A DNA stretch of 64,000 nucleotides from Stutzerimonas kirkiae (GCF_004327335.1 NZ_QJUO01000012.1:48485-112484); one strand, 5' to 3'. Shown: positions 46,264-55,684, counted from the first letter of the stretch. Translations and numbers: made by a program. Notes: generated by a model from the letters alone, not told the origin.

Positions 46264-47987
46264 TGCGCCCCCTCCGACAGGCTCGCGCCGACTTTATGGA
46301 TGCGCCCCCGGGCTTCCTCCGCTCCGGCCGGCGAGCCGGCCCGGTCGCGCTCCTGCAGATAGCCGACCAGCGCCTCCAGGTCGTTGAAACCGGTATCCAG
46401 GCGTTCGCCGGCGTTGGCCAACTGGCTGAAGTTGTCGCCACCCTCGGCCAGGAAGGAGTTGACCGTGACCCGGTAAGAGCCTTCGGCGCGCACCGGCAGA
46501 CCCTCGATCATCAGGCTTTGCGGCACTATCTTGTGGCCGTGCGGGCGGCTGTCGTCCCATTGATAGCTCAGCGAAGAGGACGCTTGCAGCGGGTAGAAGC
46601 CCAGCCCGCCGCTCTGCCATTGCTGTTCGAGCAGTTCGCTCAACTGTGCGCCACTGAGGCTGAGGATGGTCAACGTATTGTTGAACGGCTGGATGCTGGC
46701 GAGCTGGCCATAGTTGGCCTGGTCTTGGCTATCCTCCAGCAGCAGGTCGGTACGCAGGCCACCCATGTTCATGAACGCCACCTGGGCACCCAGCGAGCGG
46801 GTGGCTGCCAACTGTGCATTGGCGATCAGCCTGCCCAGGGTCGATTCCCCTGCATCGTTCAGGGTCCGGTCGAAGGTGCGCGCACCCAGGCGAGCCACGG
46901 GCTGATCCAGCCGGGCTTGGCTGCGCTGCAGCAGCGTCCGTTGCAGTTCGGCGATTTCCGGCGAGGCGGCGGCGCTGTAGCGCTCGGGGTCGACCACCAG
47001 GTTGTGCGCCTGGACATCCAGCAACTGCCGCCGCCGAGGGTCGAGCGTCAACTTCAGGTGGGTAACCAGCCGGCCGTAGGAACTGCCCTGGGTGACCAGT
47101 CGTTCGCCGAGCCGGCACAGATAGCCCTGGTGGGTATGGCCGGTGATCACCACTTTGATCTGTGGATCGAGACGTTCGACCACCTCGACGACATCGCCGC
47201 TCAGTTGGCTGCAATCGGGTTTGTCGAAGGCTTCGGGGGTTTCGCCGCCCTGGTGGATAATGGCGATGACGGCATCGACGCCCTGTTCGCGCAGCTCCGG
47301 CAATTGAGCATTGATCGCGTCGGCTTCGTCGATCGTGTACAGGCCCTGCATGCTCGTGCCGCTGACGGTGCTGTCGAGCTCTTCGAGCACCGCGCCGACG
47401 AAGGCGACCTTCGCCCCGCGCACCTGTTCGATGCGGTAGGCCGGGAACAGGCTCGTGCCGCTGGCCTTGTCCATCAGGTTGGCGGCGATGTAGGAAAACT
47501 TCGAGCCCTGGTAGTGTTCGTCGAGCTGGCAGGCCCGCTCCGGGCGCGGCGAATCACAGCCGCCCTCAAGCTGGCGCAGCAACTCGCCCTTGCCATGGTC
47601 GAGCTCATGGTTGCCGACCGTACTGAACCTGAGCCCCAGCAGCCCCAGCGCCTTCAGGCTGGGTTCATCGGCCCACATGGCGGAAAGCGGCGGGCTGCCA
47701 CCGACCATGTCGCCCGCGCCGACCAGCAGCAGCTCGGGGTCGTCCCGGCGCAGTTCGCCGAGCAGGCCGCTGAGCGCTTCGATACCGCCGGCCTTGAGCG
47801 TCACTTCGCCGCCCGGGGCCTGCGGATCGGGGTAGCTGAACGGGCTGCTCAGCAGGTTGCCGTGGAAATCGTTGAGGGCCACCACATTGATTTCAACCGG
47901 TGTCGTCTCTCCATACCGGCAGCCGGCGGCCAACATGGCCGCGCCTAACAGCAAAACGAAGGGGCGAACAGGGTTGCTACTGCTCAT
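46260..47987 (-). CDS. UshA-like 5'-nucleotidase lipoprotein
   Basis: Lipoprotein of 575 residues: lipobox MLAAGCRYG (Cys22), then the metallophosphatase domain and a C-terminal 5'-nucleotidase domain. Metal ligands are in VALNDFHGN, GAGDMVGG, VGNHELDHG and VITGHTHQGY; the C-terminal substrate region has FMNMGGLRTDLL and FLAEGGDNFS. It should remove phosphate from nucleotides at the envelope so that nucleosides can enter through NupC. It lies 13 bp after exbB and overlaps cdd, linking the uptake and catabolic halves of the operon. Confidence 0.93.
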   Translation of the reverse strand: MSSSNPVRPFVLLLGAAMLAAGCRYGETTPVEINVVALNDFHGNLLSSPFSYPDPQAPGGEVTLKAGGIEALSGLLGELRRDDPELLLVGAGDMVGGSPPLSAMWADEPSLKALGLLGLRFSTVGNHELDHGKGELLRQLEGGCDSPRPERACQLDEHYQGSKFSYIAANLMDKASGTSLFPAYRIEQVRGAKVAFVGAVLEELDSTVSGTSMQGLYTIDEADAINAQLPELREQGVDAVIAIIHQGGETPEAFDKPDCSQLSGDVVEVVERLDPQIKVVITGHTHQGYLCRLGERLVTQGSSYGRLVTHLKLTLDPRRRQLLDVQAHNLVVDPERYSAAASPEIAELQRTLLQRSQARLDQPVARLGARTFDRTLNDAGESTLGRLIANAQLAATRSLGAQVAFMNMGGLRTDLLLEDSQDQANYGQLASIQPFNNTLTILSLSGAQLSELLEQQWQSGGLGFYPLQASSSLSYQWDDSRPHGHKIVPQSLMIEGLPVRAEGSYRVTVNSFLAEGGDNFSQLANAGERLDTGFNDLEALVGYLQERDRAGSPAGAEEARGRIHKVGASLSEGAQ

Positions 47988-48000
47988 TCTGGCAAGTCCC

Positions 48001-48642
48001 TCAGGCGGTCTGTAGCGGGGCGGCGGCTGCCTGGACCGACGGCGCGGGGAAGGGCGTACCCATGCCGGCGCGCAGCAGAAGCATTTTCAGGTGATCGTTG
48101 ATCAGCTCCAGCCGGTCCTGCAGATGGCTGTTGAACACCAGGCCGACCAGGGCAATGGCGATACCCAGGGCCGTGGCGTAGAGCGCGGTGCCGATGCCGC
48201 GCGACACTTCGCCGGGGTCGGACACACCGGCCTCGGCCAGCGCCTTGAAGGTATCGATGATGCCGAGGATGGTGCCCAGCAGGCCGAGCAACGGTGCCGC
48301 GGCGACTACCGCCTCGAGAATCCACAGGCCGTGCGAGAGCTTTCCGCGCATGGAGATATAGATCGCCTGGCCGAGGTCTTCCAGTTCGTTGTGGGTGTTC
48401 AGGCCCTTGCGACCTTCGAACAACTGGCGCAGCAGGCTCAGTGGCAGGCTGTCGCGCTTGCGCAGGTCTTGCGGCAGATCGTCGAAGTCGCGCACCTTCC
48501 GTTGCAAGGCGGCTTCCAGCTTGCGCGCCCGGCCCAGGGTATAGGAGAAGAAAATGCCGCGTTCCACCACCACGAAGGCGGCCAGCGCGGCGGCGCCGTA
48601 CATGATGTAGAACGTGATGTCGTGGAGCAGGTCCATGTTCAT
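48001..48642 (-). CDS. exbB: ExbB-type proton-channel subunit of the TonB complex
   Basis: Inner-membrane protein of 213 residues in the MotA/TolQ/ExbB family. One segment lies near the N-terminus (YGAAALAAFVVVERGIFF) and two further ones follow at about 105-130 (AVVAAAPLLGLLGTILGIIDTF) and 150-170 (IGTALYATALGIAIALVGL), the last two being the family pore segments. It differs in size and order from the chromosomal exbB-exbD-tonB set: here exbB lies after the receptor, with exbD and tonB before it. It is 13 bp upstream of the 5'-nucleotidase gene. Confidence 0.92.
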   Translation of the reverse strand: MNMDLLHDITFYIMYGAAALAAFVVVERGIFFSYTLGRARKLEAALQRKVRDFDDLPQDLRKRDSLPLSLLRQLFEGRKGLNTHNELEDLGQAIYISMRGKLSHGLWILEAVVAAAPLLGLLGTILGIIDTFKALAEAGVSDPGEVSRGIGTALYATALGIAIALVGLVFNSHLQDRLELINDHLKMLLLRAGMGTPFPAPSVQAAAAPLQTA

Positions 48643-48706
48643 TTAGAGGCCCCTTCGGGTAATTCGAACGGATTCGAGCCGGCCAGCGGCCGGCCCTTTC
48701 CCAGGG

Positions 48707-50995
48707 TCAGAAGTTGGCTTCGAACGTGACCGCGACGGTCTGCTCTTCGCCGATGGTGTAGTACGGGGTTTGTGCCCCGGCGTAGGTGCTGCCAGTGCCG
48801 TTGTAGCGTGCCGAGTTGACCACCACGGTATTCACGCCGGCCAGGTATTCGCGGTTGAACACGTTGTTCATCGACAAGCGTACGGTGGCGCTCTGCAGGT
48901 AATTCTTGTTCACCGGCAGGCGGTAGCCGACGTTCATGTCCACCACGGTGTAGTGCGGGATGGACTGGTCGTTGGTCAGGTCGCCGTACTGGTTATCGAC
49001 GAACTTGCCGATGACATTGCCGTACCAGCGGCCGTTGTCGTAGCCGAGGCTCAGGTTGAACAGGTTCTTCGGCACACTGGCGACCTGCTTGCCCTTGGTC
49101 GGTACGTACACGCCGTAGTACAGGATGTCCTCCTGCTGCTCGGCTTCCGTGTAGGTGTACGAGGCGTAGTAGTTGAAATCATGTGGCAGCAGGCCGCTGA
49201 ACTCCAGTTCCAGGCCCTTGTTCTCCACCTTGCCGGCGTTGAGCATCTCGTAGTCGCCATCCTGGTTGCGACTGGATATCTGGCGGTTCTCGAATTGCAG
49301 ATAGAACAGCGTGGCGCTGAGGGCCATGCTGTCGGATGCGTAGCGCCAGCCGAGTTCGTTGTTCCAGCTCAGCTCGGGATCCAGGCTGATCGAGTCGCCG
49401 GCGTTGTACAGCACGTAGTTCGGCGGCGTGCGCATGTTGCGGGTCAGGTTGTAGAAAACCGAGTTTTCCGTATCCAACTGGTACTTGGCGCTGAAGTTTG
49501 GCAGGAACTCGTGATAGGTCGCGTTGCGCTTCTCCGGCGTGTCGTACAGGCTGGCCTTCATGTTGCCGTCACGTTCCGAATACTCGTAGGCGAGGCCACC
49601 GGTGAGCGTCAGATCCGCTGTGGCGTACCACGTGTCCTGGATGAACAGCTTGTGCACCGGCGTGACGGTGAAGTAGTTGCGACCCTGGATCTTGACGCCA
49701 TTGGCATCTACCGCCGCGTTGGAGTCGGCCCAGATGTCGGTCGGGCTGCCGTCTGCCTTGAGCGAGATGAACGGTTGGGTCTGGCGCTGGCGGGCGCGTT
49801 CGTACCAGTAGCCGATATCGAGGGAGTGATCGTCGTTCAGGGCCCAGGTCAGCTTGCTGTTGATGCCGGGGCGCCAGGTTTCGGTCCAGGACGGACGGTA
49901 GTAACGGCCGCTGACCGGGTCGCCATCGGCATTGTAGCCCGCCGAGGTATTCAGGTTGCTCAAGTCATAGTTGCCTGAACTGTTGGTGGTGCTGTACAGG
50001 GTCGCAGGCGATCCATAAGCGCTGTAGCTGCCGCCATTGGCCCAGTAGTAGTAGGGCGCCACGGTCAGTTGCAGGTCGTCGCGCAACTGGAAGCGGCCAG
50101 TCAGCGAGGCGGTGACGTTCTCGAACGGGTTGACCGAGGTCTTGTAGCTGGCGGTGCTCAGTTTGCCGGTGTTGGCGTTGTAGACCGGGGTTTCGGCGAA
50201 CTCGTACTGGTGGTTGGAGCGGTACTGCGCGAGGCTTGCGGTGGCGTAGCGATTGTTCTCCTGCTTGTGGTACTTGATGATGGCGTTGAGGCTGTTGCCC
50301 TCGCCGAACTTGTACAGGCTGTTCAACTCGACCTTTTCGGCATCCAGTTCACCCTTGCCTTTCCACTTGTCGCTTTGCGTCTTGGACACGGAGATGTAAT
50401 TGCTCAGCCCCATGTATTCGCCGGTGTTCAGGCGGACGAAGGTCTTCTGCAGGTTGTTGCTGCCCAGCGTCTGCTTGAAGGCCACACCGAAATCCTTGGT
50501 CGGGCGCATCGACACCAGGCCGATGTTGCCGCCACTCGAACCGATATGGGGGCCGTCGATTTCAGCGGAGCCCTGGGTAGCGAAGACTTCCGCCAGATTG
50601 TCCGGATCGCCCAGCAGGTTCGGATACAGCGCGTAGTTGCCCGAGTCGTTGATCGGAATCCCGTCCATGGTCACGCCGACCTGGTCAGACTGCATGCCGC
50701 GCATGCTGAAGTTGAAACCGCTCAGGCCGGAGCTGTCGTCGCTGGAGACATTGAGGCCCGGTGTGTACTTGAGCTTGTCGATACCGTTGCCGGTAGGTGA
50801 CATCTTTTCCAGCGCTTCCCTGGTCACAGTGGAGCGTGACTTGGCCGCTTCCTCCTGGACCATCTGGCCGTTGCCCAGGCTCTGTCCGGTCACTTCGAGT
50901 TCGCCGATATCGACCGAGTCCTGAGCCAGGCTCGACGCTGTCCAGCTGCCACAGCCGGCAACCAGCAACATGCTAAACATCCTATTGAGTTTCAC
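48707..50995 (-). CDS. TonB-dependent receptor, putatively for nucleic-acid products
   Basis: Outer-membrane receptor of 762 residues: signal to about residue 24, a TonB-box-like VDIGELEVTG, a plug (LKYTPGLNVSSDDSSGLSG, VTMDGIPINDSGN, SGGNIGLVSMRPT) and a 22-strand-type barrel ending in Phe (VAVTFEANF). There is no STN domain, so it is not a signalling receptor. It lies inside the tonB-exbB-nucleotidase-deo gene train, 39 bp after tonB and 64 bp before exbB. By context I infer transport of nucleotides, oligonucleotides or nucleosides; iron chelates cannot be excluded because the plug resembles FecA-like families. Confidence 0.9.
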   Translation of the reverse strand: MKLNRMFSMLLVAGCGSWTASSLAQDSVDIGELEVTGQSLGNGQMVQEEAAKSRSTVTREALEKMSPTGNGIDKLKYTPGLNVSSDDSSGLSGFNFSMRGMQSDQVGVTMDGIPINDSGNYALYPNLLGDPDNLAEVFATQGSAEIDGPHIGSSGGNIGLVSMRPTKDFGVAFKQTLGSNNLQKTFVRLNTGEYMGLSNYISVSKTQSDKWKGKGELDAEKVELNSLYKFGEGNSLNAIIKYHKQENNRYATASLAQYRSNHQYEFAETPVYNANTGKLSTASYKTSVNPFENVTASLTGRFQLRDDLQLTVAPYYYWANGGSYSAYGSPATLYSTTNSSGNYDLSNLNTSAGYNADGDPVSGRYYRPSWTETWRPGINSKLTWALNDDHSLDIGYWYERARQRQTQPFISLKADGSPTDIWADSNAAVDANGVKIQGRNYFTVTPVHKLFIQDTWYATADLTLTGGLAYEYSERDGNMKASLYDTPEKRNATYHEFLPNFSAKYQLDTENSVFYNLTRNMRTPPNYVLYNAGDSISLDPELSWNNELGWRYASDSMALSATLFYLQFENRQISSRNQDGDYEMLNAGKVENKGLELEFSGLLPHDFNYYASYTYTEAEQQEDILYYGVYVPTKGKQVASVPKNLFNLSLGYDNGRWYGNVIGKFVDNQYGDLTNDQSIPHYTVVDMNVGYRLPVNKNYLQSATVRLSMNNVFNREYLAGVNTVVVNSARYNGTGSTYAGAQTPYYTIGEEQTVAVTFEANF

Positions 50996-51034
50996 GGAGT
51001 CATCTCTCTCTGTATCTAAGTAGGAGGCAATTGG

Positions 51035-51778
51035 TTAGTTTTCGATGTTGTAAACAAGTGTTGCGTTGAAACGGTATCTATCCTTGCCGCCGAAAACGTC
51101 CCTCGGGAACGGCCTTACTTTCTCGATGCGGCGCAAACTCGCTTGCGCCGCCCGGTTTAACAGCAGGTTCGAAGCTTTCTTCTCTATGCCCGAGTCGAGC
51201 ACCTTTCCGCTGCGGTCGATCAGCAGCCAGACGACCACATCGCCGACCGGGCGCTGCAGCGAGGCTTCCCGGCCACGCGGGTATTGCTTGTATTTCTCCA
51301 GTTCCGCATACAGTGCGGCGATATAGCTGCTCTCCAGGGCCGCGATATCGACCTTGGGGGCCTGTACCGCGGCGGGAGCCGGAGCCGGTTTCGCGGCTGG
51401 TGCAGGCTGTGGTGCCACTGGTGCGGGCGCCGGCTTGGCTACCTGGGGTTTCGGCGCGACCGGCTTCGGTGGCTGCGGCTTGGGCTCCGGCGGCTTGGGC
51501 TTCGGTTTGGGGGGCGGTGGCGGCAACTCGACCACCGGCTCGGGATCGGGCTCTGGCAGTGGTTCCGGCTCCGGCTCCGGGGCCGGAGGTTCGGGCTCTG
51601 GCTCGGGTTCGGGGGGCAGCAATTGATCCAGGTCGATCAAAGCCACTTCGACGGTGCTTTCATCGTATTTCGGCGTGATCTTCAATTCCGATTCGAGAGA
51701 GCTATGGACCGCCACCGCCAGCAGACAGACCGCCGGCAGGGATGCAATGGCCTTGCGGGACTTGAATAGAACAGACAT
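51035..51778 (-). CDS. tonB: TonB-family energy-transducing protein
   Basis: TonB of 247 residues. One N-terminal membrane anchor (AIASLPAVCLLAVAVHSSL), a long periplasmic Pro-rich spacer with Glu-Pro repeats then Lys-Pro repeats (about 55-150), and the C-terminal domain (ALYAELEKYKQYPRGREASL, then VGDVVVWLLIDRSG). The ATG at 51778 lies 4 bp after the exbD stop. With ExbB and ExbD in the same operon it forms a private complex for the linked receptor. Confidence 0.93.
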   Translation of the reverse strand: MSVLFKSRKAIASLPAVCLLAVAVHSSLESELKITPKYDESTVEVALIDLDQLLPPEPEPEPEPPAPEPEPEPLPEPDPEPVVELPPPPPKPKPKPPEPKPQPPKPVAPKPQVAKPAPAPVAPQPAPAAKPAPAPAAVQAPKVDIAALESSYIAALYAELEKYKQYPRGREASLQRPVGDVVVWLLIDRSGKVLDSGIEKKASNLLLNRAAQASLRRIEKVRPFPRDVFGGKDRYRFNATLVYNIEN

Positions 51779-51782
51779 GGCG

Positions 51783-52190
51783 TTACAGCTTGCGTGTAGC
51801 AATGGAAACGGAAGAGAAGCCATTGCTCTTGAGCAGATCCATGACCCTGACCAGACGCCCGACTTCCACGCCTTCATCGCTGTTGAGGATGATCACCAGC
51901 TTCTCGCCGCTACCCTCCAGCACCTTCAACTGTTCCACCAGCGCCTGCTCGGCGAGATCGACACCATCGAGCTGCAGGCGGTCATCCAGCCCCAGGGTGA
52001 TTACCGCTTTGTTCTGCGGTTTCAGTTGCTGTGCATGGGCGGCGCCCGGCAACTGTGTCTTGATCCCCAGCGCCGGAATCACGTTAAGGCTGATCAATAC
52101 GAAAAACACCAGCAGGAACATCATCACGTCGATCATCGGGATGATCTCGATGTGCAAGCGCTTTTTCTTCGGCTCTTCCCAGTTACGCAT
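51783..52190 (-). CDS. exbD: ExbD-type subunit of the TonB complex
   Basis: ExbD/TolR protein of 135 residues with one N-terminal membrane helix. The essential Asp lies in PMIDVMMFLLVFFV, and the periplasmic domain (VITLGLDDRLQLDG, VVIILNSDEGVEVGRLVRVMDLL-like strands) follows. The start can be ATG 52190 or GTG 52193, both served by GGAG upstream. It is the first gene of the fourteen-gene train and is preceded by a sigma-54-type promoter at 52264-52279. Confidence 0.92.
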   Translation of the reverse strand: MRNWEEPKKKRLHIEIIPMIDVMMFLLVFFVLISLNVIPALGIKTQLPGAAHAQQLKPQNKAVITLGLDDRLQLDGVDLAEQALVEQLKVLEGSGEKLVIILNSDEGVEVGRLVRVMDLLKSNGFSSVSIATRKL

Positions 52191-52263
52191 CACTTCGCCA
52201 CTCCACGACTGCGGCGTCGGCGGCCACTACGGCGGCTCCGACTTCATGTTTGCAGAGAGCATC

Positions 52264-52279
52264 AGCACGGACTGTGCCA
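52264..52279 (-). promoter_or_regulatory. Candidate sigma-54 promoter of the exbD-mtaD operon
   Basis: Read leftward: TGGCACAGTCCGTGCT. GG and GC are exactly 10 bases apart and the -24 block TGGCAC is perfect; the -12 block is GTGCT instead of TTGCT. Predicted start of transcription is near 52253, giving a 60-nt leader to exbD. Confidence 0.6.
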
Positions 52280-52442
52280 AAGCTGTCTCTTGTGTCAGGA
52301 ATAAGCTATGCGTGGAAGGTTTCAGTTTGATTAAGCTGGGATCATTGAGAGTGAAAAGAGGATTTTCGTGTAGGTGCTTGAGGTGAGTTGGTGAATGATC
52401 GTCCAGATTTGCCCCATAAATGCTCATTTTATGAGGTGTTCT

Positions 52443-52457
52443 GCACCAGGCTGGGAC
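52443..52457 (-). promoter_or_regulatory. NtrC-like enhancer site
   Basis: GCACCA-GGC-TGGGAC matches the NtrC dyad GCACCA-N3-TGGTGC at 10 of 12 positions. It lies about 165 bp upstream of the sigma-54 candidate, a possible enhancer position. Confidence 0.4.
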
Positions 52458-52620
52458 TCTCGGGGGAGTTCCGGCAGAGGTGCGCGAAGGTTCGAAATAT
52501 AATTGACATCAGTGACAACTATTGTGCGTGCCACGGGCTCGGTCAGCGGTCTGCAGGCTCGGTGTGCCGGCATGCCATTTGCTGGTGGCAGGCTCCTGAT
52601 TCTTTGAGCAAGAGGTTCTC

Positions 52621-53262
52621 GTGCAAATCTCCAGATTCTTCTCGGTCAGCTTCCTTGGGTTGCTGTTATTGGGCTGTACTTCGTATCAGCCACAACCCGA
52701 TATCCGCTGGATATCCATCCCCGATCTCGCTGGCAGCGTGCAGGGGCGTGCACCCATGGCGGTCGGTTTCGATATCGACGATACCGTGCTGTTTTCCAGT
52801 CCATGCTTCTATTACGGGCAGCAGAAGTATTCTCCCGGTAGTGACGATTACCTGAAGAGCCAGAGCTTCTGGAATGAAATCAACGGTGGCTGTGACCGCT
52901 ACTCGATACCCAAGGACGTAGCGCGGGCGCTTATCGAGCTGCACCAGCAGCGCGGCGATACCCTGTATTTCATCACTGGGCGTCCATATACCGAGGGCGA
53001 GCAGTTGACCGGCATCCTGCAGAAGACATTCGCTATCGTCGACATGCGACCAGTGGTCTTCACTTCCGGGCCGGAGAAGTCCCGCTTCATTCGCGAGCGT
53101 GGCCTGCGCATTTATTATGGCGATGCAGACAGTGACATCATCTCCGCCCGCGAGGCGGGCGCCCGGCCGATACGTGTGATGCGCGCGGGGAATTCGAGCT
53201 ACCTGCCCCTGCCGGACAACGGTGCTCTCGGTGAGGAAGTGCTGGTCGATTCTCAGCGCTGA
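52621..53262 (+). CDS. aphA: Class B acid phosphatase AphA
   Basis: HAD-type non-specific phosphatase/5'-nucleotidase of 213 residues. The sequence tracks E. coli AphA: VGFDIDDTVLFSSP near residue 48 (catalytic Asp pair), DYLKSQSFWNEIN, FITGRPYTEGE, and YYGDADSDIISARE with NSSYLPLPDNGALGEEV at the end. Unlike the soluble E. coli enzyme, its signal carries a lipobox (LLLLGCTS, Cys19), so it is probably membrane-anchored. It starts with GTG at 52621 after AGAGG. It faces the exbD operon and can supply nucleosides from nucleotides. Confidence 0.93.
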   Translation: MQISRFFSVSFLGLLLLGCTSYQPQPDIRWISIPDLAGSVQGRAPMAVGFDIDDTVLFSSPCFYYGQQKYSPGSDDYLKSQSFWNEINGGCDRYSIPKDVARALIELHQQRGDTLYFITGRPYTEGEQLTGILQKTFAIVDMRPVVFTSGPEKSRFIRERGLRIYYGDADSDIISAREAGARPIRVMRAGNSSYLPLPDNGALGEEVLVDSQR

Positions 53263-53308
53263 GGTGGGCGTGGAGCCTGCCAATGATGGCGAGGCATGGA
53301 ACGCAGGC

Positions 53309-53418
53309 AAAAAAAGACCCGGCAAGAGCCGGGTCAAAACCGTGATTAGCCTGATGAGGAGATAACCTGAAAGACCGATGCCTGGCTTTCAGCTTATCGG
53401 CTGATCTCGCGATCAGTT
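53309..53418 (-). ncRNA. prrF: PrrF-family iron-responsive small RNA, copy 2
   Basis: About 110-nt leftward transcript. The 5' end aactgatcgcgagatcagcc is closer to P. aeruginosa PrrF than copy 1; the pairing core and terminator stem are identical to copy 1. The promoter is TTGACC, 16 bp, TATTAT with an overlapping Fur box. It lies beside the kinase/P-loop gene and mrcB, the neighbourhood where I remember the P. aeruginosa tandem pair; here it is alone. Confidence 0.93.
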
Positions 53419-53423
53419 GCTGC

Positions 53424-53452
53424 AATAATAACAATTATCATTAACCGGTCAA
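53424..53452 (-). promoter_or_regulatory. Fur box and promoter of PrrF copy 2
   Basis: Fur box aataataacaattatcatt at 53424-53442. On the minus strand, -35 TTGACC is at 53447-53452 and -10 TATTAT at 53425-53430. Upstream AT-rich sequence is also shared with copy 1, so the promoter was duplicated with the RNA. Confidence 0.86.
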
Positions 53453-53632
53453 GCCGTTTTTCAAATGATTGTGATTTTTTTTACCATGCGTGCCTGTGGG
53501 CCGTCTGGAGCTGGAGGGGTGAGGGGCTTCCCCTGAGGAAATGCGCAGGCAGGGTATCCGCGTCGGCTGCCGCTGTAGGCTGCTGGAGCCAGGGCCGGTG
53601 CCCATCATGAAATGATATCGGCAGGCGGCACG

Positions 53633-53656
53633 CTTCCGGTGGCGGGCCACCGGAAG
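53633..53656 (-). terminator. Hairpin after the kinase/P-loop gene
   Basis: Perfect 10-bp stem cttccggtgg / ccaccggaag with a 4-nt loop, 31 bp after the stop codon of the leftward gene; no T-run. Confidence 0.5.
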
Positions 53657-53687
53657 TCGGCTGTCGAACGCGCTCCAGCCGTTGAGC

Positions 53688-55250
<1,563 letters not shown>

Positions 55251-55470
55251 GGGGGGATCCTTGAGGTTGCAGCGGATAGATGTCCCGGCATTATGGCGGT
55301 TGGGGCTCTCCGTGCAAACTGTCGGGCCATGTGCTGCAAGCGGTGCCCTGTCGCCCGTGCTGCCGCGTACCCGGCCAGCCCCGCTACGAGACACGCATGA
55401 CCCCGTCGTTCATATGAATAGAAGGGAGCGTTCTTCGGTGGCGCCTTTGTCGGCGGAGGCCCCGCCCCGC

Positions 55471-55553
55471 TACCAGGCATTCGCACAGGGACGATGAGCC
55501 CGAGATCACGCTCTACGATCCAGAAGCCAGCCAGACACACGATTGCCAATCCG
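55471..55553. repeat. Dispersed repeat, copy B
   Basis: Related to copy A at 36772-36850 over about 80 bp, with the blocks aggcattcgcac, acgatga, ccgagatcacgc, tacg, gccag and attgccaatccg in the same order. Confidence 0.5.
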
Positions 55554-55670
55554 GTCGCACTGTCTCGCCCCCTGAAGCAGGGCATGTGCCTGCCCGGTAG
55601 CGTAGGTGAGCGCTTGTGCGATCGCCCTGTGCAAACCGTCGCCCTGCCTGCTCGTGGTCGGCAAAGTGCG

Positions 55671-55676
55671 TATAAT
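55671..55676 (+). promoter_or_regulatory. -10 element of mrcB, very close to the start codon
   Basis: A perfect TATAAT ends 8 bp before the mrcB ATG; TG lies 2 bp upstream of it. Transcription from here would begin within about 3 bases of the ATG. No good -35 is visible. Confidence 0.6.
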
Positions 55677-55684
55677 GCCGCGCC

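Larger units (their letters stand above)
52191..52620. other. Intergenic control region between exbD and aphA
   Basis: 430 bp between divergent genes with no credible gene. About 170 bp of it (52260-52435) is clearly more AT-rich than its flanks. It holds the sigma-54 and NtrC-like sites listed separately and a TATAAT at 52498-52503 that could serve aphA, although no good -35 precedes it. Confidence 0.6.
55251..55684. other. Gene-free divergent promoter region
   Basis: 434 bp between the divergent kinase/P-loop gene and mrcB. It holds repeat copy B at 55471-55553 and the mrcB promoter; I see no gene. Confidence 0.5.

Noticed and set aside
46263..47948. A 561-codon open frame on the plus strand opposite the 5'-nucleotidase
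   Set aside because: The nucleotidase on the other strand has a signal peptide and all metal motifs; the antisense frame has none.
52227..52427. A 66-codon minus-strand frame upstream of exbD
   Set aside because: It covers the sigma-54 candidate, has no recognisable motif and ends before exbD without coupling; likely chance in the AT-rich control region.
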